64,000 nucleotides of DNA from Kitasatospora sp. NBC_00315 (GTDB lineage Bacteria; Actinomycetota; Actinomycetes; Streptomycetales; Streptomycetaceae), in assembly GCF_041435095.1 (NCBI RefSeq), contig NZ_CP108025.1, forward strand, positions 5,270,001 through 5,334,000, in the 5' to 3' direction. The translations under genes were made by a program, and so were the position numbers. The notes beneath the pieces are model-generated. The model did not search any database, was not told the origin of the DNA, and saw only the letters and a program-made list of their open reading frames with translations. Below are positions 25,491 to 32,909 of the stretch, piece by piece. Within the stretch, counting starts at the first letter, position 1, and every line of letters starts with the position of its first letter.

Positions 25491-25503
25491 CCAATCGGAT
25501 TGG
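25491..25503. promoter_or_regulatory. CCAATCGGATTGG palindrome between sigma-like and CDF genes
   Basis: A 13-base palindrome (CCAATC, G, GATTGG) lies in the divergent spacer, 83 bases upstream of the sigma-like gene and 174 bases upstream of the CDF exporter gene. It is a candidate operator; the binding protein is unknown. Confidence 0.4.
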
Positions 25504-25676
25504 ATAACCGGAATGTGACCGAGAAGCGTCCGGTCCGGCCGCCGGGCTCGCCCCGGCGCCTGGTGGGGCGCCTGCCGGGCATCTCGACGATGGCGTGAAC
25601 GGCGCAGTTGCGAAGCCGCCGCAGCTGGTCAGCGGGTGTAGAACGGCAGTGGCTGCAGGGGAGTTGATGTGCCACC

Positions 25677-26801
25677 GTGACCGGCATGGAGGTCCATCCG
25701 CACCCGCATCCCCACTCGCACGACGAGGCCCGCGGCGACGGCCACGGTGACGCCCACGGCCACGGTGACAGCCACAGCCACAGCCACGGTGACAGCCACA
25801 GCCACAGCCACGGCCACGGCCACGGTGAAGCGCCCGCCGGGGGCGACTCCCAGCGCCGGCGCCATCACCGGCGCCACCGGCTGCGCCATCTGCTGCGGCC
25901 GCACTCCCACCAGGCGGCCGACCGGACGGGCGCCGCCCTGGAGGCCTCCGCCGACGGCCTGCGCACCCTCTGGGTGTCCCTGCTGGTCCTCGTCCTCACG
26001 GCGGCCGTCCAGGGCTCGATCGTGCTGCTCTCCGGTTCGGTGGCGCTGCTCGGGGACGCGGTGCACAACCTCGCCGACGCGCTGACCGCCGTACCGCTGG
26101 GGATCGCGTTCCTGCTGGGCCGACGCGCCGCCGACCGGCGCTACACCTACGGCTACGGGCGGGCCGAGGACCTCGCGGGCGTGGCGATCGTCCTGACCGT
26201 CGCGGCCTCGGCGGTGTTCGCCGCCGTCACCGCCGTGGACCGGCTGCTCCATCCGCAGCCGGTGGGCCACCTCTGGGCGGTGGCGGGGGCCGCCCTGGCC
26301 GGTTGCCTGGGCAACGAGTGGGTGGCCCGCTACCGGATCCGGACCGGCCGCCGGATCGGCTCGGCGGCGCTCGTCGCGGACGGCGCGCACGCCCGTTCGG
26401 ACGGGTTGGCCTCGCTCGCGGTGCTGCTGGGCGCGGGCGGTGGGGCGCTCGGCCTGGGGTGGGCGGATCCGCTGGTCGGGCTGCTCATCACGGTCGCGAT
26501 CCTGGCCGTCCTGCGCGGATCCGTGCGGGAGATCGGGCGTCGGCTGATGGACGCCGTGGATCCGGGGCTGGTCGACGCGGCCGAGCGCGAGCTGCGGGCG
26601 GTGGACGGCGTGCGCGGTGTCGGCGCGCTGCGGTTGCGCTGGATCGGGCACGCCCTGCGGGCGGAGGCGGACGTGGTGGTGGACGGGACACTGTCGGTGG
26701 TGGCCGGCCATCAGGTGGCGGAGGCGGCGGAGCAGGCGCTGATCAGGGCGCTCCCGCGCCTGCTGGGTGCCACCGTGCACATCGACTGCGCGCCACGCTG
26801 A
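25677..26801 (+). CDS. CDF-family divalent cation exporter with His-rich N-terminus
   Basis: Membrane transporter of 374 residues, probably exporting Zn2+ or a related metal by proton antiport. The first 50 residues are strongly His-rich (for example HSHSHGDSHSHSHGHGHG), and 24-base DNA repeats encode part of this. Five to six membrane helices follow, with metal-site motifs SVALLGDAVHNLADAL and VADGAHARSDGLASLA (the HD-type sites of the family) and a C-terminal cytoplasmic domain. It starts with GTG at 25677. No metal-sensor gene is adjacent. The His tail may capture metal or sense its level. Confidence 0.9.
   Translation: MTGMEVHPHPHPHSHDEARGDGHGDAHGHGDSHSHSHGDSHSHSHGHGHGEAPAGGDSQRRRHHRRHRLRHLLRPHSHQAADRTGAALEASADGLRTLWVSLLVLVLTAAVQGSIVLLSGSVALLGDAVHNLADALTAVPLGIAFLLGRRAADRRYTYGYGRAEDLAGVAIVLTVAASAVFAAVTAVDRLLHPQPVGHLWAVAGAALAGCLGNEWVARYRIRTGRRIGSAALVADGAHARSDGLASLAVLLGAGGGALGLGWADPLVGLLITVAILAVLRGSVREIGRRLMDAVDPGLVDAAERELRAVDGVRGVGALRLRWIGHALRAEADVVVDGTLSVVAGHQVAEAAEQALIRALPRLLGATVHIDCAPR
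25761..25808 (+). repeat. Two 24-base repeats coding the His-rich tail
   Basis: Two identical copies of a 24-base unit starting CACGGTGACAGCC encode (His-Gly-Asp-Ser-His-Ser-His-Ser) in the metal exporter. Tandem duplication has lengthened the histidine tail. Confidence 0.85.
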
Positions 26802-27017
26802 CCGCGCGCCTTCGCGGCACGCCCCGTCCACCGGGTGCCGCTCGTGCGGCCGGCGTCCGCGCGCGGAGTTCCGTTCCCGCCCGCCGAGAGGCAGCGCCGA
26901 GGGTGCTCGGCGGCCGCTCGGCGGACGGGCTCGCGGGTGCGGCGGGAACGGGCGGCCTGCGGCGGGCCCGGGCGGCCTACGTCGGGCCCGGCGCAGGTGC
27001 GCCCCGCGGGCGGGCGG

Positions 27018-27740
27018 TCAGGAGGGGCGGCGAAGCTCCGTCGCGCTGACCCGATCGGTCGCTCCGCCCGCCATGGCCCGGCCGAGCCGGTCGGGGGCGG
27101 TGGTGCGTTCGACCTGGGTGGGGAAGGACTCGACCGCGCGCCGCCTGGCCTGTTCGGCCAACGCCGCGGCGGCCGCGGAGCCCGCCGCCGCGGCTGCCGC
27201 CGAGGCCGCGGCGACGGCGGCGGCCGCGGTCCGCCGGTCCCGCCCGGGGGCTCCGTCGCGCGGCGTGCCGTCCCGGGTCACGACGTCTCGGGTCACGACG
27301 TCTCGGGTCACGACGTCGGTGGAGTGGATCTCGCGGCGGGCGGGCCCGTCGCACGGCCCGGCGGTCCGGACGGCGCTCGTGGCGAAGGCACCCGCCGGGG
27401 CGCCGGCGCCCCGGCGGCCCCGGGTGGCCCGGGCGCTCTCCTCCACGCTCTGCCGGGCGGCGAGGTAGGCCTGGACGACCGCCATGCCGTAGACCGGCTG
27501 GATCAGCTGGTGGCCCTTGAAGAACGGGCGGGCGGGGGCGAAACCGGCCGCGGTCACGAGGTCGCGGATCTCGGTTATCTCCTCCTCGGTACGGGCGGTG
27601 AACCGGACTTCCCAGCCCTTTTTGTACGTATGACCCTGTTCACCGGTGCGGCGGGCAAGATCGGGCTGGCGGACGTATCCGGGCAGACGGCCGAGGCGCA
27701 GCAGGGCCGCGCGAAGGCCGGAGGTCTCGTCACGTGACAT
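27018..27740 (-). CDS. Protein of unknown function with TRDVV repeats and Ala-rich C-terminus
   Basis: Product of 240 residues. The first 105 residues are a globular domain (GLRAALLRLGRLPGYVRQPD ... WEVRFTARTEEEITEIRDLV ... FFKGHQLIQPVYGMAVVQAY) that I do not recognise. The rest is low complexity: TRDVV is repeated three times, then comes an Ala-rich helix-prone stretch. The three 15-base repeats at 27275-27319 create the TRDVV units. ATG at 27740 is chosen as the start because the upstream frame is unlike the domain. It is divergent from the AbiEi-like gene 323 bases away. Confidence 0.6.
   Translation of the reverse strand: MSRDETSGLRAALLRLGRLPGYVRQPDLARRTGEQGHTYKKGWEVRFTARTEEEITEIRDLVTAAGFAPARPFFKGHQLIQPVYGMAVVQAYLAARQSVEESARATRGRRGAGAPAGAFATSAVRTAGPCDGPARREIHSTDVVTRDVVTRDVVTRDGTPRDGAPGRDRRTAAAAVAAASAAAAAAGSAAAAALAEQARRRAVESFPTQVERTTAPDRLGRAMAGGATDRVSATELRRPS
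27275..27319 (-). repeat. Three 15-base tandem repeats within the unknown gene
   Basis: GGGTCACGACGTCTC occurs twice exactly (27275-27289 and 27290-27304), followed by a third copy with two changes at the end (27305-27319). The copies keep the reading frame and encode repeated TRDVV on the minus strand. Each also contains the palindrome GACGTC. Confidence 0.88.
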
Positions 27741-28063
27741 GGGGTAAGGGTAGGCAATCGTGCGGACGGGAGTGACTCCCGTGAGGGGCTTCGGCGTATG
27801 GTCCTGGTCACCCACGGTCAGACGCCCTGGTCGTCGGTCCGGACCTCGACGCCCGACGGGCCGGGGCGCCCGTCGGCGTCGGCGCCCGGGTGTCCGGGCG
27901 GGGGTGCAGGGTCCGGCCGCCGGGACAACCTTAAGGCCGCCGATTACTCCGAATGAGTGAGGGTATGGGGACTTTAGTGCAGACCGGTCCCGGTTTCACG
28001 ACGTTTGGGTAACAGTGCGTCAGGCGACCACTGCCCGGCCGGGGGGTTGGGGATGGTGTCGGC
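27741..28063. other. 323-base divergent intergenic region
   Basis: The spacer lies between two divergent genes of uncertain function and must contain both promoters. The stretch 27925-28015 is relatively AT-rich (AACCTTAAGGCC, ATTACTCCGAATGAGTGAGG) and is the likely promoter for the gene on the right. No operator is recognised with confidence. Confidence 0.5.
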
Positions 28064-29092
28064 ATGACCTACCAGATTCCATCGCCGCCGCCCTCCCTGG
28101 AGGAGCTGGCGAAGCGTCAGCTGAACGTCGTCACGGCCGGACAGCTGCGGGCGCGCGGCGTGCCGGCCCGGGTGATCACCGAGCACTGCCGCCAGGGCGG
28201 TACCTGGCAGCGGCTGCTCCCCAGGGTCTACCTGCTGCAGTCGGGCGAGCCGACGCCCGAGCAGCGGATGTGGGCCGCCCTGCTGTACGCCGCGCAGAAC
28301 GGCCGCGAGGAGGGCGGCCGGGACGGCGCGGTGATCACCGGTGCGGCCGCGCTGGCGCTCTACGGCTTCTCGGCCGTGCCCCGGCTCCCGGCGCTCACCG
28401 GGGTGGAGGTGCTGGTGCCCCGCCAGCGTCGCCTGAAGGACGCGGGTGAGGTCAGGATCCGCCGTACCGCGCGGGAGTTGGAGGCACGGTCGGTGCACGG
28501 GCTGGCCTGTGCCCCGGTGGCGCGAGCGGTCGCGGACGCGCTGCGGGAGTGGACGGACGCGGGCGCCGTGGCAGTGCCGGGGGAGGGTCCGGGGCTCGTC
28601 CGCGCGCTGCTGCGTGAGGCCGTGGCCGCCCCCGGGAACCGCTGCACGGTCGCGGAGCTGGTCGCCGAGCTGACCGAGGCGGAGCTGATGGGCGAGGTCC
28701 GGGTCCGGGCCGCGTTGGACGAGCTGTTCGCCGCCGAGAGGGCGTCGGCCCTGACGCGGATCGACGGGCTGCTCGACGAGTGGCTGCTGCCCGCCCCGCT
28801 GGTCGCCCCGGAGCTGCGGATGCGCGGCGGTACGTACATCGCCGTCCCGGATCTGTACTGGCCCGCCGCCGGGGTCGCGGTGGAGATCGACCCGGAGCCG
28901 CGCTGCGTGTCCGAGGGGGAGTCTGCCTGGGTGCGCGGCGGCCGGCACCGGATGGAGTACGTGGGGGTGCGGGTGGTGACGCTGTCGGTCCGGCGACTGG
29001 CCGAGGAGCCCGACGCGGTCGGCGCCGAGCTGCGGCAGGCCCTGACCCTGGGCGGGACGGACCTGGTGGAGCTGGTGGCCGCCGAGCTGTGA
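28064..29092 (+). CDS. AbiEi-like winged-helix protein with DUF559/Vsr-like C-terminus
   Basis: Product of 342 residues. The N-terminal 60 residues (QLNVVTAGQLRARGVPARVI then TWQRLLPRVYLLQ) resemble the AbiEi antitoxin helix-turn-helix common in actinobacteria. The C-terminal part (YIAVPDLYWPAAGVAVEIDP, later RMEYVGVRVVTLSVRRL) resembles the restriction-endonuclease-like fold of DUF559/Vsr proteins, with PDLYWP and EID as candidate catalytic acids. No nucleotidyltransferase toxin (AbiEii) gene is next to it, so it is not a standard AbiE pair. Function is uncertain. Confidence 0.65.
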   Translation: MTYQIPSPPPSLEELAKRQLNVVTAGQLRARGVPARVITEHCRQGGTWQRLLPRVYLLQSGEPTPEQRMWAALLYAAQNGREEGGRDGAVITGAAALALYGFSAVPRLPALTGVEVLVPRQRRLKDAGEVRIRRTARELEARSVHGLACAPVARAVADALREWTDAGAVAVPGEGPGLVRALLREAVAAPGNRCTVAELVAELTEAELMGEVRVRAALDELFAAERASALTRIDGLLDEWLLPAPLVAPELRMRGGTYIAVPDLYWPAAGVAVEIDPEPRCVSEGESAWVRGGRHRMEYVGVRVVTLSVRRLAEEPDAVGAELRQALTLGGTDLVELVAAEL

Positions 29093-29292
29093 GCGGCCCT
29101 GGCCCGTTCGCGGTGCGGGGCCGGGGAGCCGGAACGGCGGCGGGCGAGCGGCCGGGTGCGGGGCGAGCGGACGGCCGGGAGAGCGGGTCGTCGGACGGGG
29201 AAGGCGAGGCCGGCCGGGGGAGCGGGCGGAGCGACGGCCGGCCGCGGTGCGGGGGAGTGTACGGAGCGGGTCCGGGAACCGCCCCGGGGCGG

Positions 29293-29880
29293 TCAGCCCA
29301 CCACGGGGGTGCCGACCAGGGTGACCCCGGCCGCGCGGAGCTCCTCCAGTGCGGCGGCCGTGGTCTGCGGGGCGACGCCGGCCGTGAGGTCCAGCAGGAC
29401 CCGGGTGACGAAGCCCGCGCGCGCCGCGTCCAGCGCGGTCGCCCGGACGCAGTGGTCGGTGGCGATGCCGACCACGTCCACCTCGGTGACCTGGCGCGCG
29501 CGCAGCCACTCGGTCGCCCCGCGGTTGTTCTCGTCGAAGCCCTCGAAGCCGCTGTACGCGGCCGAGTAGGCGCCCTTGTCGAACACCGCCTCGATCGCGC
29601 CGGAGGTGACGGAGGGGGCGAAGTTGGGGTGGAAGCCGACGCCCTCGGTGCCCGCCACGCAGTGCACGGGCCAGCTGGTGACGTAGTCGGGGTCGTCCGA
29701 GAAGTGCGCGCCCGGATCGATGTGGTGATCCCGGGTGGCCACGATGTGGCGGTAACCGGCCGAGGACTCGGCGATCAGGTCGGTGATCGCGGCAGCCACC
29801 TCGGCGCCTCCGGCGACGGCCAGGCTGCCGCCCTCGCAGAAGTCGTTCTGCACGTCGACGACGATCAGTGCCCGGTGCAT
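29293..29880 (-). CDS. pncA: Nicotinamidase
   Basis: Isochorismatase-fold enzyme of 195 residues that hydrolyses nicotinamide to nicotinate for NAD salvage. Catalytic Asp is in IVVDVQNDFCEGGSLAV, metal ligands fall in ATRDHHIDPGAHFS, Lys in VFDKGAYSAAYSGF, and the nucleophile Cys is in GIATDHCVRATALDA. GAGG lies about nine bases before the ATG at 29880. The nicotinate phosphoribosyltransferase gene upstream on the same strand performs the next step, and the 325-base gap suggests one functional unit with possibly separate promoters. Confidence 0.93.
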   Translation of the reverse strand: MHRALIVVDVQNDFCEGGSLAVAGGAEVAAAITDLIAESSAGYRHIVATRDHHIDPGAHFSDDPDYVTSWPVHCVAGTEGVGFHPNFAPSVTSGAIEAVFDKGAYSAAYSGFEGFDENNRGATEWLRARQVTEVDVVGIATDHCVRATALDAARAGFVTRVLLDLTAGVAPQTTAAALEELRAAGVTLVGTPVVG

Positions 29881-30080
29881 GGCTTGCATCCTCGGTGGTG
29901 AAAGGGGCTGAAGGGAGGGGTGGGGCGGGCGGTGCTGCGGCCGGGTCGGCGCCGGGCCGGGCACCGGGGTTCGGTCGGTGGCAACTCTAGGCAGTGGCGT
30001 GCGCGGGCGGAAGTGCAGCGGGGCGCGCGCCGCCCGGCGAGGGCTCCCCGCCCCGCCCGGCCGGCCCCTTCCGGGGCCCG

Positions 30081-30150
30081 GCGGCGGGTGCGGGCGGCGC
30101 CGGGCGGTCGGCGGCGGGTGCGGGCGGCGCCGGGCGGTCGGCGGCGGGTG
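30081..30150. repeat. 30-base tandem repeat between pncB and pncA
   Basis: The 30-base unit beginning GCGGCGGGTGCGG is present in two perfect copies (30081-30110 and 30111-30140) plus ten bases of a third. It is GC-only and lies in the pncB-pncA spacer, where it could vary in copy number. Confidence 0.9.
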
Positions 30151-30205
30151 CGCCCACCCACGGCCGGGCCGTCGGCGGGCGCACCCGGTCAGCGGGCGCG
30201 CCGGG

Positions 30206-31519
30206 TCAGGCGGTGCGCTCGGTGGGCAGCACCGGCTCCCCCTTGGAGAGCTGCGTGGCGGACAGCGGGAGCGCCGCCCGCGACCGGACGTGGCGCTCGC
30301 GCGCGGCGGCCAGCGGCTCGCGCCCGACCGTCTCGCCGGCCAGGACCAGCGGTACCTGCAGCAGGTGCCCGGCGAGTTCGCCGGGGAGCTCTCCGGTGCC
30401 GACCACCTCGGCCTCCGCCACGCCGTCGGCGTCGGGCCGCCGGGCGGCCCACTTGCGCCCGCCGATGCTGCTCTTGGCCCCCGCAGAGCGCTTGGCCACC
30501 GGTACCAGCGGACCGCCGGGGACGCTCTCGCGGGCGACCAGCTTGTAGACCATCGCGCAGGTAGGGTGGCCGCTCCCGGTGACCAGGCTGGTGCCGACGC
30601 CGTAGCCGTCGACGGGGGCGGCGGCCAGCGCGGCGATGGCGTACTCGTCCAGGTCCGAGGTGACGATGATCTTCGTCTTGTCGGCGCCCAGCTCGTCCAG
30701 CTGGCGGCGTACCCGGTGGGCGAGCAGGGTGAGGTCGCCCGAGTCGATCCGGACGGCGCCGAGCTCCGGACCGGCCACCTCCACGGCGGTGCGCACGGCC
30801 TCCTTGAGGTCGTAGGTGTCGACCAGCAGGGTGGTACCGCGCCCCATCGAGGCGATCTGCGCCGTGAAGGCGTCCCGTTCGGTGTCGTGAAGCAGGGTGA
30901 AGGCGTGCGCGGCCGTGCCGGTGGTCGGGATGCCGTGCGTGAACCCGGCCTCCAGGTCGGAGGTGGCGGAGAAGCCGGCCACGTAGGCGGCCCGCGCGGC
31001 CGCCACCGCGGCGCCCTCGTGGGCCCGGCGGGCGCCCATCTCGATGCACGGCCGCCCGCCCGCCGCGGCGGTCATCCGGGAGGCGGCGGCCGCGATGGCC
31101 GAGTCGTGGTTGAGGATCGACAGGATGACGGTCTCCAGGATCACCGCCTCGGCGAAGCTTCCCTCGACGGTCATCAGCGGCGAGCCCGGGAAGTAGACCT
31201 CGCCCTCCGGGTAGCCGTGGATGTCGCCGGTGAAGCGGTAGTCCGCCAGGTACTCCAGGGTCCGCGCGTCGACGACGTCCTGGGCGGCCAGCCAGTCCAG
31301 CTGCGGCGCGGTGAAGCGGAAGTTCTCCACGGCGTCCAGCACCCGGCCGGTGCCGGCCGTCACGCCGTAGCGCCGGCCGTTGGGCAGGCGGCGGGTGAAC
31401 ACCTCGAACACGGAGCGGCGGTGCGCTGCTCCGCTGCGCAGGGCGGCCTGCAGCATGGTGAGCTCGTAGCGGTCGGTGAGCAGCGCGGTCGAGCCGGCCG
31501 CGCGGTGAGTGGCGTCCAT
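30206..31519 (-). CDS. pncB: Nicotinate phosphoribosyltransferase
   Basis: Enzyme of 437 residues converting nicotinate and PRPP to nicotinate mononucleotide, the committed step of the Preiss-Handler branch of NAD salvage. Family segments are ALLTDRYELTMLQAAL, FEVFTRRLPNGRRYGV, NHDSAIAAAASR, FVTSDLDEY-like (IIVTSDLDEYAIAAL), AVRIDSGDL and GYGVGTSLVTGSGHPT for the phosphate-binding region. It pairs with pncA downstream. It is divergent from clpS with a 244-base shared upstream region that holds a symmetric CGTCAGAGTGACG element. Confidence 0.93.
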   Translation of the reverse strand: MDATHRAAGSTALLTDRYELTMLQAALRSGAAHRRSVFEVFTRRLPNGRRYGVTAGTGRVLDAVENFRFTAPQLDWLAAQDVVDARTLEYLADYRFTGDIHGYPEGEVYFPGSPLMTVEGSFAEAVILETVILSILNHDSAIAAAASRMTAAAGGRPCIEMGARRAHEGAAVAAARAAYVAGFSATSDLEAGFTHGIPTTGTAAHAFTLLHDTERDAFTAQIASMGRGTTLLVDTYDLKEAVRTAVEVAGPELGAVRIDSGDLTLLAHRVRRQLDELGADKTKIIVTSDLDEYAIAALAAAPVDGYGVGTSLVTGSGHPTCAMVYKLVARESVPGGPLVPVAKRSAGAKSSIGGRKWAARRPDADGVAEAEVVGTGELPGELAGHLLQVPLVLAGETVGREPLAAARERHVRSRAALPLSATQLSKGEPVLPTERTA

Positions 31520-31543
31520 GGCGATGATGCTACTACCACTTAG

Positions 31544-31556
31544 CGTCAGAGTGACG
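31544..31556. promoter_or_regulatory. CGTCAGAGTGACG symmetric element upstream of pncB
   Basis: CGTCA, GAG, TGACG forms a 13-base dyad 25 bases upstream of the pncB start codon, in the AT-richest part of the pncB-clpS spacer. NAD-metabolism genes are often controlled by repressors such as NrtR, so this could be the operator. The match to any known NrtR consensus has not been established here. Confidence 0.45.
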
Positions 31557-31763
31557 ATTTCTCTCCCGGTGTTCCTCCGGAGTTCGCGGGCAGAGGCCCT
31601 CCGGTTCGCGCGGAGCCTGCCCGCGGGACCCCGGGGCGCCGTCCGCCGTCCGCTCTGTCCGGATCTGCGCGTCGTCGCCGGGGCGGAATCGCCCGTGGGT
31701 CCCCCGGATGGCAGCATGGGACCGAAAGAGCATGTGGGAAGCGTGCGAGAAGGAGAACCAGCG

Positions 31764-32057
31764 GTGAGTGTCGCGCCCGTGGAGATCGAGCGCCCGGAGG
31801 TCGAAGGCCTGCCGGTGGCGGAGCCGGACACCCCGTGGGTGACCATCGTCCACAACGACCCGGTCAACCTGATGAGCTACGTCCAGTACGTCTTCCAGGC
31901 CTACTTCGGCTACCCGAAGGAGAAGGCCAGGAAGCTCATGATGGAGGTGCACAGCAAGGGCCGGTCGGTGGTCTCCAGTGGTTCGCGCGAGGAGATGGAG
32001 CGCGATGTCCAGGCGATGCACGGCTACGGTCTCTGGGCCACCCTCCAGCACGACTAG
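31764..32057 (+). CDS. clpS: ATP-dependent Clp protease adaptor ClpS
   Basis: Adaptor of 97 residues that hands N-degron substrates to the ClpAP/ClpCP protease. The core is canonical: WVTIVHNDPVNLMSYVQYVF, then YPKEKARKLMMEVHSKGRSV and an ending GLWATLQHD. AAGGAGAA lies six bases before GTG 31764, so this start is preferred over an in-frame ATG further upstream. The DUF2017 gene begins 91 bases downstream; the two are usually neighbours in actinobacteria and are probably co-transcribed. Confidence 0.93.
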   Translation: MSVAPVEIERPEVEGLPVAEPDTPWVTIVHNDPVNLMSYVQYVFQAYFGYPKEKARKLMMEVHSKGRSVVSSGSREEMERDVQAMHGYGLWATLQHD

Positions 32058-32148
32058 CGCCGGCCAGGGCCGCCGCTCCAGCGCCCCGCCCGCCACCGGG
32101 CCGGCCGGGCGTCCCCGAGAAGACGACAAGACGGGCTGACCGATACAG

Positions 32149-32724
32149 ATGGCTGGGTTGTTCGAGAGTGCCGGCAGCGGTGGCGCGGCGATCGCGCTGG
32201 ACGAGCTGGAGGCCTCCATCCTGCGCTCGCTGGAAGTGCAGATGCTGGAGCTGATCGGGCCCGGCCCGGGGAAGAGCAGCGACGACCCGCTCGCCGCCCT
32301 GTTCGCCGAGGGGCCCAGCGAGGCCCCCCGGGATCCCGCGCTGGCCCGGCTCTTCCCCGACGCGTACGGCGAGCCGGGGCAGCCCGCCGACGCCGACACC
32401 CGGGAGGCGGCCGCCGAGTTCCGCCGCTACACCGAGATCGACCTGCGCACCCGCAAGCGCGACGACGCCCTGCACGTGGTGCACGGCGTGGATGGACTGG
32501 GCGGCGAGGGCGGGGTGCTGAAGCTGGCCGCCGGGGACTGCCTGCACTGGCTGGGCGCGCTCAACGACCTGCGGCTGACCCTGGCGGCCCGCCTGGAGAT
32601 CACCGAGGAGGACGAGCGGGGCCTCTACGCGCTGCCCGAGGGTGACGAGCGCAAGCCGCTGGTGATGGCCTACCTCTGGCTCGGCGGCATGCAGGAGTCG
32701 CTGCTGGAGGCGATGGCCGGCTGA
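32149..32724 (+). CDS. DUF2017-family protein
   Basis: Cytoplasmic protein of 191 residues assigned to DUF2017 by its start (IALDELEASILRSLEVQMLEL), central DPALARLFPDAYG and C-terminal LGALNDLRLTLAARLEI followed by MAYLWLGGMQESLLEAM. The role is unknown. Its constant position after clpS in actinobacteria suggests a link to proteolysis or amino-acid metabolism. A strong hairpin follows the stop. Confidence 0.85.
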   Translation: MAGLFESAGSGGAAIALDELEASILRSLEVQMLELIGPGPGKSSDDPLAALFAEGPSEAPRDPALARLFPDAYGEPGQPADADTREAAAEFRRYTEIDLRTRKRDDALHVVHGVDGLGGEGGVLKLAAGDCLHWLGALNDLRLTLAARLEITEEDERGLYALPEGDERKPLVMAYLWLGGMQESLLEAMAG

Positions 32725-32750
32725 CGGCCGGCGCGCCCGCGTCGGGTGCT

Positions 32751-32785
32751 CCGGCCCCCCGTCCGCAGGTCGGACGGGGGGCCGG
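32751..32785 (+). terminator. 15-bp terminator after the DUF2017 gene
   Basis: CCGGCCCCCCGTCCG and CGGACGGGGGGCCGG form a perfect 15-pair stem with a five-base loop (CAGGT), 27 bases after the stop codon. It should end the clpS-DUF2017 transcript before the permease gene. Confidence 0.88.
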
Positions 32786-32909
32786 CCCGTTCCTGGGCGA
32801 ACCGGACGAAATCCCCTCGTGTCATGCTCAAATATCGCTCAGATGCCCACCGATATCCGGTCACTCCGTGGTACGACTTCTCCACCCCACGAGACCAGGA
32901 CGGTGCACC

